DNA from: Brevundimonas denitrificans
Lineage (GTDB): Bacteria > Pseudomonadota > Alphaproteobacteria > Caulobacterales > Caulobacteraceae
Direction: 5' to 3'
NCBI RefSeq assembly: GCF_030160755.1
Contig: NZ_BSOY01000007.1
Span: 1 to 64,000, forward strand
DNA length: 64,000 nt
Under the pieces are notes generated by a model. That model was not told the origin of the DNA and ran no database searches. It saw only the letters and a program-made list of their open reading frames with translations. How positions within the stretch are numbered: position 1 is the first letter of the stretch; each line of letters begins with the position of its first letter. Of the stretch, positions 43,995 through 52,854 are shown one piece after another. The position numbers were made by a program, and so were the translations under genes.

Positions 43995-44480
43995 CTACTG
44001 CGGATACAGCCGTCCGTCCGCGTCCTTCTGGCCTTCCAGGCTGTGCTTGAGGTCGCGCATCTGGTCGTGGCCGTCCTTCACCGTCGTATAGGCCCGGCGA
44101 ATGGTTTCGCGGGTGGTGGCCGATACCGCCGAGTCCTCAAGGGCGGTTTCAAACTTCGCCTTGATGAAGTCCTCGCCGTTCTCGACCGAGTTCACGACCG
44201 CCTGCTCATCGCGGAGCAGGGCGTGTTTAACGTCGAGGAAGGCGCGATGGGCCTTGGCCAGGATGGAGCCGTCATCCTCGGGCTCGCCGCCCAGGTTTCG
44301 GACCGTGCCCTGGAGGTCGGCGGCCACCTGCTGGCGCTCGAAGCTGCGGGCCTCGAACAGGGAGCGGTAGTTGGGCTTGTCGGTTTCCTTCGCGGCTTCG
44401 CGGTAGCCGTCAGCGCTGTCGATCGTGGTTTCGATCAGGCTGTTGAGAACGTGGATGTCGTGGTCGTTGGGGGCGGTCAT
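43995..44480 (-). CDS. PA2169-type four-helix-bundle (DUF2383) protein
   Basis: 161 residues, almost wholly helical: HDIHVLNSLIETTIDSADGYREAAKETDKPNYRSLFEARSFERQQVAADLQGTVRNLGGEPEDDGSILAKAHRAFLDVKHALLRDEQAVVNSVENGEDFIKAKFETALED. Matches the PA2169/DUF2383 family of ferritin-like bundles, with Glu/His residues in positions of a possible dimetal site. ATG 44480 follows AAGG; an upstream ATG is possible but unneeded. Function unknown, often linked to stress. Confidence 0.88.
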   Translation of the reverse strand: MTAPNDHDIHVLNSLIETTIDSADGYREAAKETDKPNYRSLFEARSFERQQVAADLQGTVRNLGGEPEDDGSILAKAHRAFLDVKHALLRDEQAVVNSVENGEDFIKAKFETALEDSAVSATTRETIRRAYTTVKDGHDQMRDLKHSLEGQKDADGRLYPQ

Positions 44481-44555
44481 ATTCAGGCCTTTCACAGCTT
44501 CCGGGAGGAGACCTGAAAGCGCGGTCGGGCCTGAAAAGGTTTCAGCTTCGCCGTT

Positions 44556-45362
44556 CTACAATTTCGTGCGCAGCGACCAGAGCTCGGGAAAGCAACGGCG
44601 CTGGAGGGTCTCGGTGAGGTAGGCGACGCCCTCGGTGCCGCCCGTGCCGCGACGCCGGCCGATGATGCGTTCGACCGTGACCACGTGCTTGTGCCGCCAG
44701 GTCAGCAGGGCGTCGTCGAGGTCCACGAGTTTCTCGGCGAGCTGGTAGAAGGGCCACCAACGGGCGGTGTCCCGATAGACCTCCAGCCAGGCGGCCTCGA
44801 CCTCTTCCGACGGCTCGTAGGGCTTGCTGACGTCCCGGTTCAGCACCGCGACCGGGATCGGCAAGCCCGCGACGGCCAGTTGCGACAGGGTGTCGTCGTA
44901 AAGGCTGGGCGCGGCCAGGGCGGCCTGGAGCGCGGCGTGGGCCGCGGGGCGTTCGACGTGGAAGCGCAAGAAGCGGTCGTCCTTCAGGCCCAGCATGAAT
45001 TCGAAGCGGCGGAACTGGTCGCTCTGAAAGCCGGAGGAGGAACCCAGCACGCCGCGGAAGCGCAGATAGTCGGCCGGGGTCATGGTGGCCAGGATGTCCC
45101 AGCTCATGGTCATCACCGCCTGGATGCGGCTGACGCGGGCCAGGCATTTATAGGCCGGGACCAGATCGCCGCCGCGGATCAGGGCCTGGGCCAGCGTCAC
45201 CTCGTGCAGGATCTGTTTGAGCCACAGCTCCTTGGTCTGGTGGATGATGACAAACAGCATCTCGTCATGCTCATCCGACAGCGGATGCTGGGCGGCGAGC
45301 AGGTCGTCGAGCGCCAGATAGCCGGCGTAGGTGATCTCGGAGGGCTTTCGGGCGTCGGTCAT
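44556..45362 (-). CDS. kynA: tryptophan 2,3-dioxygenase
   Basis: Haem dioxygenase that opens the indole ring of tryptophan to N-formylkynurenine. 268 residues with YAGYLALDDLLAAQHPLSDEHDEMLFVIIHQTKELWLKQILHEV, LGSSSGFQSDQFRRFEFMLGLKD and the proximal haem ligand His in LLTWRHKHVVTVERIIGRRRGTGGT. ATG 45362 starts MTDARKPSEITYAGYL. No kynU or kynB is adjacent. Confidence 0.95.
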   Translation of the reverse strand: MTDARKPSEITYAGYLALDDLLAAQHPLSDEHDEMLFVIIHQTKELWLKQILHEVTLAQALIRGGDLVPAYKCLARVSRIQAVMTMSWDILATMTPADYLRFRGVLGSSSGFQSDQFRRFEFMLGLKDDRFLRFHVERPAAHAALQAALAAPSLYDDTLSQLAVAGLPIPVAVLNRDVSKPYEPSEEVEAAWLEVYRDTARWWPFYQLAEKLVDLDDALLTWRHKHVVTVERIIGRRRGTGGTEGVAYLTETLQRRCFPELWSLRTKL

Positions 45363-45393
45363 CCGCGACCTATCGCGCGGGAGGCGACGAGGC

Positions 45394-45672
45394 TCAAGGC
45401 TTGTCGGGGTCGTCGGGTCGGTCGTCCCAGCCTTCGCGGCTGGACTTGAAGGCCAGCGCCATAAGGATCCAGGTCAGTCCCACCGTGCCCAGCACGCCGA
45501 GAGACAGGGCGATCAGGCCATGCAGACCCAGCGGACCGCCGCCGATGGCGGTCCATGCCAGACTGACAGCGGCCGTCGCGACTGTAGCGACGCCGATGAC
45601 GGCAAGGAGTTTCAGCAGCAGGCCGCGCGCGGTCAGCGCTGGACCCACTGGCCCTGGGCGTTGCGGTACCAC
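45394..45672 (-). CDS. small two-helix membrane protein
   Basis: About 92 residues with two membrane helices (LLLKLLAVIGVATVATAAVSLAW and GLIALSLGVLGTVGLTWILMALAF) and a charged tail (KSSREGWDDRPDDPDKP). The frame has GTG starts at 45672 and 45648; both lie inside the 3' end of ydbL, so the real start is uncertain. It may be the last member of the ydbH-ynbE-ydbL operon. No family recognised. Confidence 0.6.
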   Translation of the reverse strand: MVPQRPGPVGPALTARGLLLKLLAVIGVATVATAAVSLAWTAIGGGPLGLHGLIALSLGVLGTVGLTWILMALAFKSSREGWDDRPDDPDKP

Positions 45673-46019
45673 TGCCCGGTGCTGATGCGGGGCAGAAGCT
45701 GCGTCTGGAACATCCGGGCCGCAGCCGCCTCGGGCGTCGCGCCATCGCCGGCGGCCTGGGCGCTGCGCGCATAGGCTTCACGGCGGGCCGCGTTGGTGAC
45801 CTGCACGGCCTCGGTCAGGGCGGCGTCAGACGCCGGGACGCGGAATCCGAGATAGCCATCGGCCTGTTCGCCGACCGTGCCTTGCGCCTTGGCGGCGTCG
45901 ATCATCGACTTCTGGGCGGCTGTCTGGGCGAAAGCCGCGCCCGCGGCGACGCCGAGTGCCGCGATGGCCGCGGCGACGACGAAGAACTTGCGGAAAGACA
46001 TCTGGGTCAACTTTCGCAT
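45633..46019 (-). CDS. ydbL: YdbL (DUF1318) family periplasmic protein
   Basis: 128 residues with an N-terminal signal (SFRKFFVVAAAIAALGVAAGAAFAQ) and the DUF1318 core AAKAQGTVGEQADGYLGFRVP, EAVQVTNAARREAYARSAQ and the end GQWYRNAQGQWVQR. In E. coli, YdbL works with the AsmA-like protein YdbH and lipoprotein YnbE. ATG 46019 overlaps the ynbE stop (TGATG), which supports this start over ATG 46001. Confidence 0.9.
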   Translation of the reverse strand: MRKLTQMSFRKFFVVAAAIAALGVAAGAAFAQTAAQKSMIDAAKAQGTVGEQADGYLGFRVPASDAALTEAVQVTNAARREAYARSAQAAGDGATPEAAAARMFQTQLLPRISTGQWYRNAQGQWVQR

Positions 46020-46219
46020 CAGAACAGGTTGGGGTTTTCGATGAGGAGGTCCTGAAGCTCCTTGTCGAGGCGCACGCGAACATCGGCATCGAGCTTCGCG
46101 TAGATCTGGATCGGATCGACCTGCAGCCGGACCGTGGGCGTGCAGGCGCCGAGGCCGACTGCGGCGACGAGGCCGAGGAGGGCGAGGCGGGTGCGCGTCC
46201 GGGTGTGGTGCCGAGTCAT
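46019..46219 (-). CDS. ynbE: YnbE-family lipoprotein, 66 aa
   Basis: Signal MTRHHTRTRTRLALLGLVAAVGLGAC (lipobox LGAC), then TPTVRLQVDPIQIYAKLDADVRVRLDKELQDLLIENPNLF. The conserved QVxPIxIxAxLDADVRxRLDxELQDLL pattern is YnbE. In E. coli it multimerises and, with YdbH, bridges inner and outer membrane for lipid transport. It starts 82 bp after ydbH and overlaps ydbL. Confidence 0.92.
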   Translation of the reverse strand: MTRHHTRTRTRLALLGLVAAVGLGACTPTVRLQVDPIQIYAKLDADVRVRLDKELQDLLIENPNLF

Positions 46220-46301
46220 GAGCGGTGGTCTCCGGTCTTCAATCCACGGCGATCTAACGCGATTGAGCGTGAACGGGTTCTGAACGGCGAAGATGGCCTG
46301 A

Positions 46302-49300
46302 TCACGGCGTGGTCGGGGGCGGGGTCTCGGCGGGGGCGGCGGCGGCCGCCGACGGCCGACCGTCGCGGGCGCGGTTGAGCTCCAGCAGATCGCCGATCAA
46401 CTGGTTCAGGTTGAGGGTGGTGTCGAGGGTCAGGTCGATCCCGGTGCCCGACGGCAAGGGCAGGGTCCGGTTGAGGAACTCCCGGCTGATGAATTCGGCG
46501 AGCGGTATGCGCAGTTCCTGGCGCACTGGAGGATCGTGACGACCGCGGATGCGGAACAACACCCCGATGCGGCCCTCGTCGAGGCTGTTGACCTCGGCCG
46601 ACAGGATATCGAACGAGAGGTTCTCCATCGCCTGATAGGCCAGATCCTGAACCGTGTTGGGCGGCACCGCCTCGCCGCCGCCGCCGGCCTCAAGGCCGCT
46701 GAGCGCCTCGCGGGCGATGGACAGGCGGCCGGGCTGGACCGCCGCCAGAGAGCCGCCCGCTATGCGGACGCCGTTCACCCGGTCAGAGGTGAAGGGCAGG
46801 CGGCCCGAGACAACGGCGTCGAGATTGACCTTTTCCCCGAAGCCGGAGCCGGCGATGACCTGACCCAGCTGGACATTCTCGAGCACGATGACGCCGGTGA
46901 TGGGCTGGTTCGGGTCCAGAGGCACGGCGAAGGGCTCGACGCGGATGCGGCCGCCGGCCACGGCCAGGTCCCCGCCCTCGATCGTCACCGCCGCCTTGTC
47001 GAGGCCGAAGGTCAACTCGATGTCGGTCAGGGGGACGACCGATTCCAGGAGGTCGGCGGACAGCCGTTGCCCCGGGACGGCGGTCAGGGGCGCCAGATTG
47101 ATGAAGTCGACGGTTCCGCGCAGGCCCTTCACCGGACCAGCCGGGCTGGTGAAGTCGAGGCCGGGAGTGGTCAGGCGACCAGAGCTGGTCCCTTCCGTTC
47201 CGGCCCGCCAGTCGATGCGGCCGGTGAATGCTGCGGAGCCGGTCGCCGGCGAGCCGACGAACTCCGCCAAGGGGCTGAGATCGGAGGGCTGGAGCCCGCC
47301 TTCCGTGAAAACGATGGACGGGGCGTCGATGGTCAGCCCGCCCGCGCCCTCGGAGCCGTCATGGGCGAGGGTGAGGCGGCCGAGCACGGTCTGACCCCGC
47401 GCCAGATCGAAGGCGCCGGTCCAGTCCTCGTCGGCCAGTCGGGCGGAGCCGGTCGCGGTGAGCGGATGGAATCGCAGGGGCGTGGTGGCGTCCGCGACCG
47501 TCGCCCGGGCGATGCGGGCCTCGAGACCGACGCCGCCGGGACCGCCGGTGGCGGTGAAGCCGCCCTCGGCGTCGCGGAAATTCAACGCGAGGAAGGGGGT
47601 CGAGGCTTCGAGGCCTCGCAGGGCGCCGTCGGCCCGCCAGCGACCATCGGCGACGCTGACCAGCGGACGGGCGACAGGGCATATGTCGCCCGAGACATCG
47701 ACGACATCGCTTTCATCCAGCTCCAGCCGTTCGACGGTCAGGGGAATACAGCGGGCGGCGACATAGGCGAGACGGCTCCCGGAAGAACTCAGCTCCCCCC
47801 GCGTCTGGACCGTGATCCCCCGGGCGAGGCCGAAATCCAGCGCGGCGCGGCCGTCGAGCGTGGCGGTGAAGCCGGACGGCGTCAGCCGCCAGGCAGGAAT
47901 GGCGAAGGCGGCCTCGGGCAGGCCCTGCCCCCGGATCGCTGTCAGCGACAGGGCGCCGCCGCCGGCCTGGCCCCGCGCCGCGACGAAGATCGGGGTCGAG
48001 GCGGGGTTCAGGGTGAGGACGCCGCCGTTCGCCGGACGCAGGGTGGCCGGGCGGGTCAGGTTCAGGCGTGTACCTGAGTGCCCGGTGCTCAGATCGAAGC
48101 CCGGCACATCGACTGCAAAGGCCGACAGGGCGCGCTTCATCCCCGCCAATTCCGGCACGTCGTCGCCGGAGGGCGCGCCGAACAGGGGCCACGCGCCGCG
48201 GGTGGATCGGAACGCGCCCGTGGCGGTAATGCGCAGGCCGCCGTCGGAGACCAGATCGAATTCGGTCGCCCCCCGCACGCCCGTCAGGCTCAGGTCGTTC
48301 CAGTTCAGCCGCTCCGCCGACAGGACGACGGGGCCTGCCGCCTCCACCGCCGCGCCGCGCCCGCCGATCGCCAGCCGGCTGGAGGTGAGGGTGAGGCCGG
48401 CTCCGTTCAGCCCGGCCCCGTACGCCCGGGCGGCGCTCATGGCGGCTCCGCCATCCAGTCGCCAGCTGACGCCGCGGGGATCCCGCGCCACCGCGGTCCG
48501 GGCGGCGATCAAACGCAGACGCGCGCTCGCCGCCGACGCGCCGGGGCTTTCGATCCGGGCGGCGCGAAGATCGGCCGCGCTGGTCCCGTCGATGCGGAAG
48601 GTCTCGATCCAGCCGGTCGTCTGGCCGTCGAAGCCCAGTTGCAGGTCGGCGTCGCGCGCCGAGGCGTCTCCGGCGGAGAGACGGGCGGCCGCGACGCGCA
48701 GGTCGAGCCGCGTCCGACCGTCGCCACGTCGGGCCTTGAGATCAGGATAGGGCAGATCGCCGGTCAGGGTCAGGCGGACCGATTCGCCGCCGAAGCCGGG
48801 CAGGCTCGCGCGTCCGGCGGCGGCGGCGACCCGCAGGGCGACGCGATCGCCCGTCGTGGTCAGGTCAACCGTGGCCTGCAGCCCCCGCGCCTCGGCGTCG
48901 CCGCTCTTGAAGGCCGTCGCCGGCATCCGGGCGGTCAGCCGCATCAGCTTGCCGTCGTCAATGCGGGCGTCGCCGAGGATGTTGGCGGGGCCATAGTCCG
49001 TGTCGAGCCGGACCCGGGCGCTCTCGACCAGAACCAGCGGGCCGCGACTGTCGGGACGCGGCGGCCGGCCCATGAACCGTTCGACCAACGGGTCCAGGGA
49101 ACCGAGGGTCAATTTGCCGTTGCGGACGCTGGCGCGCATCACCGGGCGGACCAGACGGATGCGCGTGGGCGTCAGGCCGATCCCCCCCTTCGACCAGGGC
49201 GCCCCGATGGCGTAGTCGACCTCGACCCGTTCGATGGTGACATCGGGGTCGGCGGCGTCGCCGATCCGGACGCTGGCCACCAGGCCATCCAGTTCGAGCC

Positions 49301-49505
49301 GCTCGACCTGCATGTCGGCCTCGATGCCCTGCTGTTCGAGCCAGCCGATCAGGACCTGCCGCGTCGCCGCGCGCCGGTTGAGGTAGAGCAGGGCCGTCAG
49401 GATCAGCAGAACGCCGATGACCACGCCCGCAATCAGCAAGGCGCGGCGACCGCCTGCGCGCGCAGGCCGCCCGGGCGGCGGAGCAGGATCGGTCGCGGTG
49501 GTCAT
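46302..49505 (-). CDS. ydbH: YdbH, AsmA-like intermembrane lipid-transport protein
   Basis: 1067 residues. One N-terminal membrane helix (RRALLIAGVVIGVLLILTALLYL) is followed by a very long beta-strand-rich region, as in the repeating beta-groove (RBG) family that includes TamB and YhdP. The C-terminus has the YdbH segment with GVLFRIRGRHDPPVRQELRIPLAEFISREFLNRTLPLPSGTGIDLTLDTTLNLNQLIGDLLELN. In E. coli YdbH, TamB and YhdP redundantly move phospholipid to the outer membrane. ATG 49505 is used. It heads ydbH-ynbE-ydbL. Confidence 0.92.
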   Translation of the reverse strand: MTTATDPAPPPGRPARAGGRRALLIAGVVIGVLLILTALLYLNRRAATRQVLIGWLEQQGIEADMQVERLELDGLVASVRIGDAADPDVTIERVEVDYAIGAPWSKGGIGLTPTRIRLVRPVMRASVRNGKLTLGSLDPLVERFMGRPPRPDSRGPLVLVESARVRLDTDYGPANILGDARIDDGKLMRLTARMPATAFKSGDAEARGLQATVDLTTTGDRVALRVAAAAGRASLPGFGGESVRLTLTGDLPYPDLKARRGDGRTRLDLRVAAARLSAGDASARDADLQLGFDGQTTGWIETFRIDGTSAADLRAARIESPGASAASARLRLIAARTAVARDPRGVSWRLDGGAAMSAARAYGAGLNGAGLTLTSSRLAIGGRGAAVEAAGPVVLSAERLNWNDLSLTGVRGATEFDLVSDGGLRITATGAFRSTRGAWPLFGAPSGDDVPELAGMKRALSAFAVDVPGFDLSTGHSGTRLNLTRPATLRPANGGVLTLNPASTPIFVAARGQAGGGALSLTAIRGQGLPEAAFAIPAWRLTPSGFTATLDGRAALDFGLARGITVQTRGELSSSGSRLAYVAARCIPLTVERLELDESDVVDVSGDICPVARPLVSVADGRWRADGALRGLEASTPFLALNFRDAEGGFTATGGPGGVGLEARIARATVADATTPLRFHPLTATGSARLADEDWTGAFDLARGQTVLGRLTLAHDGSEGAGGLTIDAPSIVFTEGGLQPSDLSPLAEFVGSPATGSAAFTGRIDWRAGTEGTSSGRLTTPGLDFTSPAGPVKGLRGTVDFINLAPLTAVPGQRLSADLLESVVPLTDIELTFGLDKAAVTIEGGDLAVAGGRIRVEPFAVPLDPNQPITGVIVLENVQLGQVIAGSGFGEKVNLDAVVSGRLPFTSDRVNGVRIAGGSLAAVQPGRLSIAREALSGLEAGGGGEAVPPNTVQDLAYQAMENLSFDILSAEVNSLDEGRIGVLFRIRGRHDPPVRQELRIPLAEFISREFLNRTLPLPSGTGIDLTLDTTLNLNQLIGDLLELNRARDGRPSAAAAAPAETPPPTTP

Positions 49506-49899
49506 GAGCCGGTCATATCGGGACGGACGCGCGGGAGGAAAGGTCGGAGAGCAAAGGAATCGTCCCGTTCAGCACTGGAATCGTGTCTATGAAAACACAG
49601 TTGAGTGGCGCATCGGCCACTTTGAGTGCCGGACGGGCTACTTTGGGACACGACGCCGCAGGGATGAGTCAATTGATCGCCCAAGCGCACCGAATACACA
49701 GTCCTGCACTCAAGATAGTCTCATGGTTCACGCAAGCTTTACCCACGACTACGGCTCCGGTTAACGCGCTGTAACGAACCACCTTCCCATGATGGGACGG
49801 ACGGGCTATACGGCCTGTCTCGCGCAGGGGGCTGCTCCGGCGCGATCCTTGCTACCAGTGGCTTTGGCGCCGTCCGGCGTCGTTGTTTCTCGGGGACCG
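49506..49899. other. intergenic region upstream of the M23 peptidase
   Basis: No gene is apparent in these 394 bp between two divergent genes; an in-frame upstream extension of the peptidase to 49789 exists but is poorly coding. TTAAC at 49761 and GTAAC at 49771 lie near the position of a promoter and weakly resemble CtrA half-sites of Caulobacterales, but the second half deviates. Confidence 0.35.
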
Positions 49900-51255
49900 A
49901 TGGCTCAGTTCGATCCACGTCGCCAACCGATGCGCATAGCGCCCCACGCCCTCACGGCGGTGGCCGCGATCTCGGTGGCGCTACTTGCAGGTCGTGTGTA
50001 CCAACCCGCGAAGGCGGAAGAGGCTCCGCCTCTCACCCAGAATCAGATCGCTGTCCTGGCCGACCAGGCCTTCGCGGCCGCCGGCATGCCGGCGGGCCTG
50101 ACCACGCCGGAAGCCATTCCGGTCCAGATTCGTCGCGGCGAAACCTTCGAGCAGGCCGTGCGCCGCACCGGCATCGCACCGGAAGAGGCTTCGGCCGTCG
50201 CCGCCACCCTGTCGAACGCCATGGACGTGAACGCCATGCGCGCCGGCCAACGCTTCGAAACCGCTATTTCCCAGCCGCGCGGCGGCCGGGGCGAGGCCCG
50301 CCTGATCGGCCTGACGATGCGCACGGGTCCGGCGACCCAGCTGACCGTATCGCGCAGCTTCGACGGAGCCCTGCGACTTCGGGCGCTGGAGGAGAAGGTC
50401 ACCCACGAGACCGTGGTCCTGACCGGCAAGGTCGAGGGCTCCCTGACGCGCACGGCCCGTCGTGAAGGCGCGCCGGCCGATGTGGCGCGCGCCGCCGGCC
50501 GCCTGTTCTCGCACCGGTTCGACATGGACCGCGACATCCGCGCCAATGACGAATTCACCTATGTCTTCGGCCGCACCGTCACCGAGAACGGCCGCACCAT
50601 CGGAACCGACGGCCTGCTGTATGCCGAACTGAAAGGCGTGGCCTTTTATCGCTTCCAGCCGGAAGGCGCCCGCGAGCCCCAGTATTTCGACGCCACCGGC
50701 AAAAACACGCGCTCGGCCTTCATGCGCACCCCGCTGGAGCGCGGCTTCCGCGTCTCGTCGTCGTTCGGCTTCCGCCGGCACCCGATCGCCGGCTATCGCA
50801 AGATGCACCAGGGCATCGACTTCGCGGCCGGAAGCGGCACGCCGGTCGTGGCCCCGGCCGACGGCGTCGTCGTCGAGGCCCGCCGCTGGGGCGGCTACGG
50901 CAACTGGCTGCGCATCCGCCATTCCAACGGCCTGGAGACCGGCTACGGCCACCTCTCCCGTTACGCCTCGGGAATGCGCGCCGGGCAGCGGGTCCGTCAG
51001 GGCCAGATCGTGGCCTATGTCGGCTCGACCGGCGCCTCCACGGGACCGCACCTGCACTATGAAATCTGGCGGCGCGGCCAGCGGATCAATCCCGCCGGCG
51101 TGCGCACCACCGAAGGCACGGTCCTGGCCGGCGCCGATCTGGCGGCCTTCAAGGCCGAGAAGGCCCGCATCGACCGCATCCGTGCCGCCGGCGGCGAGCG
51201 CCGTCCGGTCGTGCAACGCGCCGCTGTCGAGGGCCTGCGCCCCGCCCAGGGCTAG
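49900..51255 (+). CDS. M23-family metallopeptidase (LytM type)
   Basis: 451 residues. Signal anchor APHALTAVAAISVALLAGRVYQPAKA, a LysM-like/OapA-like segment (IPVQIRRGETFEQAVRRTGIAPEEASAVAATL), and a C-terminal peptidase with zinc motifs HQGIDFA (HxxxD) and HLHYEIW (HxH). Domain order is that of envelope DD-endopeptidases of the MepM type. ATG 49900 has GGGGA at a normal spacing. Remodels peptidoglycan crosslinks by family. Confidence 0.93.
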   Translation: MAQFDPRRQPMRIAPHALTAVAAISVALLAGRVYQPAKAEEAPPLTQNQIAVLADQAFAAAGMPAGLTTPEAIPVQIRRGETFEQAVRRTGIAPEEASAVAATLSNAMDVNAMRAGQRFETAISQPRGGRGEARLIGLTMRTGPATQLTVSRSFDGALRLRALEEKVTHETVVLTGKVEGSLTRTARREGAPADVARAAGRLFSHRFDMDRDIRANDEFTYVFGRTVTENGRTIGTDGLLYAELKGVAFYRFQPEGAREPQYFDATGKNTRSAFMRTPLERGFRVSSSFGFRRHPIAGYRKMHQGIDFAAGSGTPVVAPADGVVVEARRWGGYGNWLRIRHSNGLETGYGHLSRYASGMRAGQRVRQGQIVAYVGSTGASTGPHLHYEIWRRGQRINPAGVRTTEGTVLAGADLAAFKAEKARIDRIRAAGGERRPVVQRAAVEGLRPAQG

Positions 51256-51264
51256 GCTTCCGCC

Positions 51265-51909
51265 TCAGCCTCCCGCATTGGCCGCCGCGATCAGGGCGTC
51301 GTCGATCTCTCGCGTGCGGAGAGCCGCGGGGCGTTGGGAAATCCGGCCAGCGTAAGCCTTGAAGACGTCCCGGTCCGGCAGACTCCTGAACTGCAGGCCC
51401 CAGCCGATCTGGCTGCCCAGATAGACGTCCAGCGCGCTGAACCGTTCGCCCAGCAGCCACGGCCCCGCGCCTGAAACAATGGTTTCGAGGGCGTCGACCA
51501 CCTGTTCGAAACTGCCGTAGCCCGCCATTCCGGACTTGTCGGCCGGAGCGAGCAAGCCCAGGGACTTGGCGGTCACCGCGGCCTCCAGCGGACCGGCGCC
51601 GAAGAACATCCAGCGCAGATAGGGCCCTCGCTGGGGTTCATCGAGCGCGGGAGCGAGGCCCGCCCGGGGGAAGGCGTCCGCCAGATAGGTGCAGATCGCG
51701 GCGCATTCGGTCACGGTCACGCCGCGATGCGTGATAGCCGGGACCTTGCCCATGGGATTGATGGCCAGATATTCGGGGGCCTTCATCGTCGTGCCGTAAT
51801 CCAGAACCACCGTGCGGTACGGTTGGCCGATCTCCTCCAGCATCCAGCGCGCGATACGGCCGCGCGACATGGGGTTGGTGTAGAAGACGATCTCGTCGGA
51901 CTGGCTCAC
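51265..51909 (-). CDS. glutathione S-transferase family protein
   Basis: 214 residues. Thioredoxin-fold half (VFYTNPMSRGRIARWMLEEIGQPY, NPMGKVPAITHRGVTVTECAAICTYLADAFP) and helical C-terminal half (LGERFSALDVYLGSQIGWGL, with the N-capping Asp). Start is GTG 51909 with GGGAGA eight bases upstream. Convergent with the M23 peptidase and divergent from an alpha/beta hydrolase. Substrate unknown. Confidence 0.92.
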   Translation of the reverse strand: MSQSDEIVFYTNPMSRGRIARWMLEEIGQPYRTVVLDYGTTMKAPEYLAINPMGKVPAITHRGVTVTECAAICTYLADAFPRAGLAPALDEPQRGPYLRWMFFGAGPLEAAVTAKSLGLLAPADKSGMAGYGSFEQVVDALETIVSGAGPWLLGERFSALDVYLGSQIGWGLQFRSLPDRDVFKAYAGRISQRPAALRTREIDDALIAAANAGG

Positions 51910-51957
51910 TGCGCTCTCTCCCTCGCGTTCCGGCGCGAACGCTAACCCGAAGACGAC

Positions 51958-52851
51958 ATGGAACAAAGACGAAACATCCTCCGGGGCCTGGTTGGCGGCG
52001 CGGTGCTGTGGAGCGCGGGGTCCGGTGTCCGGGCGCAAGCCGCCGCCTTCAGTTCGCGACGGATCACCGTGACGACCCGCGGGCGGGGCGCCGATGTGCT
52101 GCTGATCCCCGGCCTGGCCTCGACCGCCGAGGTTTGGCGAGGCGTGGCGGACAGGCTGGCCGGGAAGCGGCGACTTCACCTTGTTTCGGTGCGCGGCTTC
52201 GGCGATCTGCCGGCCGGAGCCAACGCCAGCGGCGCGGTCATGGCGGCGGTCGCGGCCGAGGTGCGCCGCTACATCGCTGAACAGGGCCTCGAGCGTCCCG
52301 CCGTCATCGGCCATTCCATGGGCGGACAGGTCGGGCTGCGCGTGGCGGCGGACGCCGGGGCTCGCATCGGCCGGGTGATGGTCGTGGATTCCTCGCCCTT
52401 CTTTCCCGCCCTGATCAGCCCGCAAGCCACGGTCGGCGACGTCGAGCCCATCGCCCAGCTGGCCTATCAGGCGATCCATTTCCTCGGCGACGAGGCGCTG
52501 CGCGCGCGGGGCCGGCAGTTGGGTGTGGAACTCGGCGGCGCCACGGACGCGGTCTTCGGAACGCTGGGCTGGCAGGGCGGCGATCGACGCGTCCTGGCCC
52601 AGTCGCTGTACGAGGTGATGACCGTCGATCTGCGCCGCCGCCTGCCCGACATCACGGCTCCGGTGACGGTGGTCTACGGCTGGAGCGCGGACGGGAACTC
52701 GCCGCGCAGCCGCACCGACAGCCTGTTCCGCGGCGCCTACTCCCGGCTGCGCACCCCGGCCGCCTTCGTGCCGATCGAGGGCGCCGAACATATGGTCATG
52801 ATCGACCAGCCGACGCGCTTCATGGCGGCGGTGGACCGGTTTCTGGGCTGA
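51958..52851 (+). CDS. exported alpha/beta hydrolase
   Basis: 297 residues. N-terminal signal with MEQRRNILRGLVGGAVLWSAGSGVRAQA (a Tat-like Arg pair). Nucleophile elbow GHSMGG, oxyanion region LLIPGLAS, acid likely in VYGWSADGN, and catalytic His in GAEHMVMIDQP. The fold is complete. ATG 51958 is used. Substrate unknown. Confidence 0.9.
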   Translation: MEQRRNILRGLVGGAVLWSAGSGVRAQAAAFSSRRITVTTRGRGADVLLIPGLASTAEVWRGVADRLAGKRRLHLVSVRGFGDLPAGANASGAVMAAVAAEVRRYIAEQGLERPAVIGHSMGGQVGLRVAADAGARIGRVMVVDSSPFFPALISPQATVGDVEPIAQLAYQAIHFLGDEALRARGRQLGVELGGATDAVFGTLGWQGGDRRVLAQSLYEVMTVDLRRRLPDITAPVTVVYGWSADGNSPRSRTDSLFRGAYSRLRTPAAFVPIEGAEHMVMIDQPTRFMAAVDRFLG

Positions 52852-52854
52852 GTT

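Noticed and set aside
49761-49775. CtrA binding site before the M23 peptidase
   Set aside because: TTAAC-N5-GTAAC departs from TTAA-N7-TTAA in the second half-site and in spacing, so it was not called.
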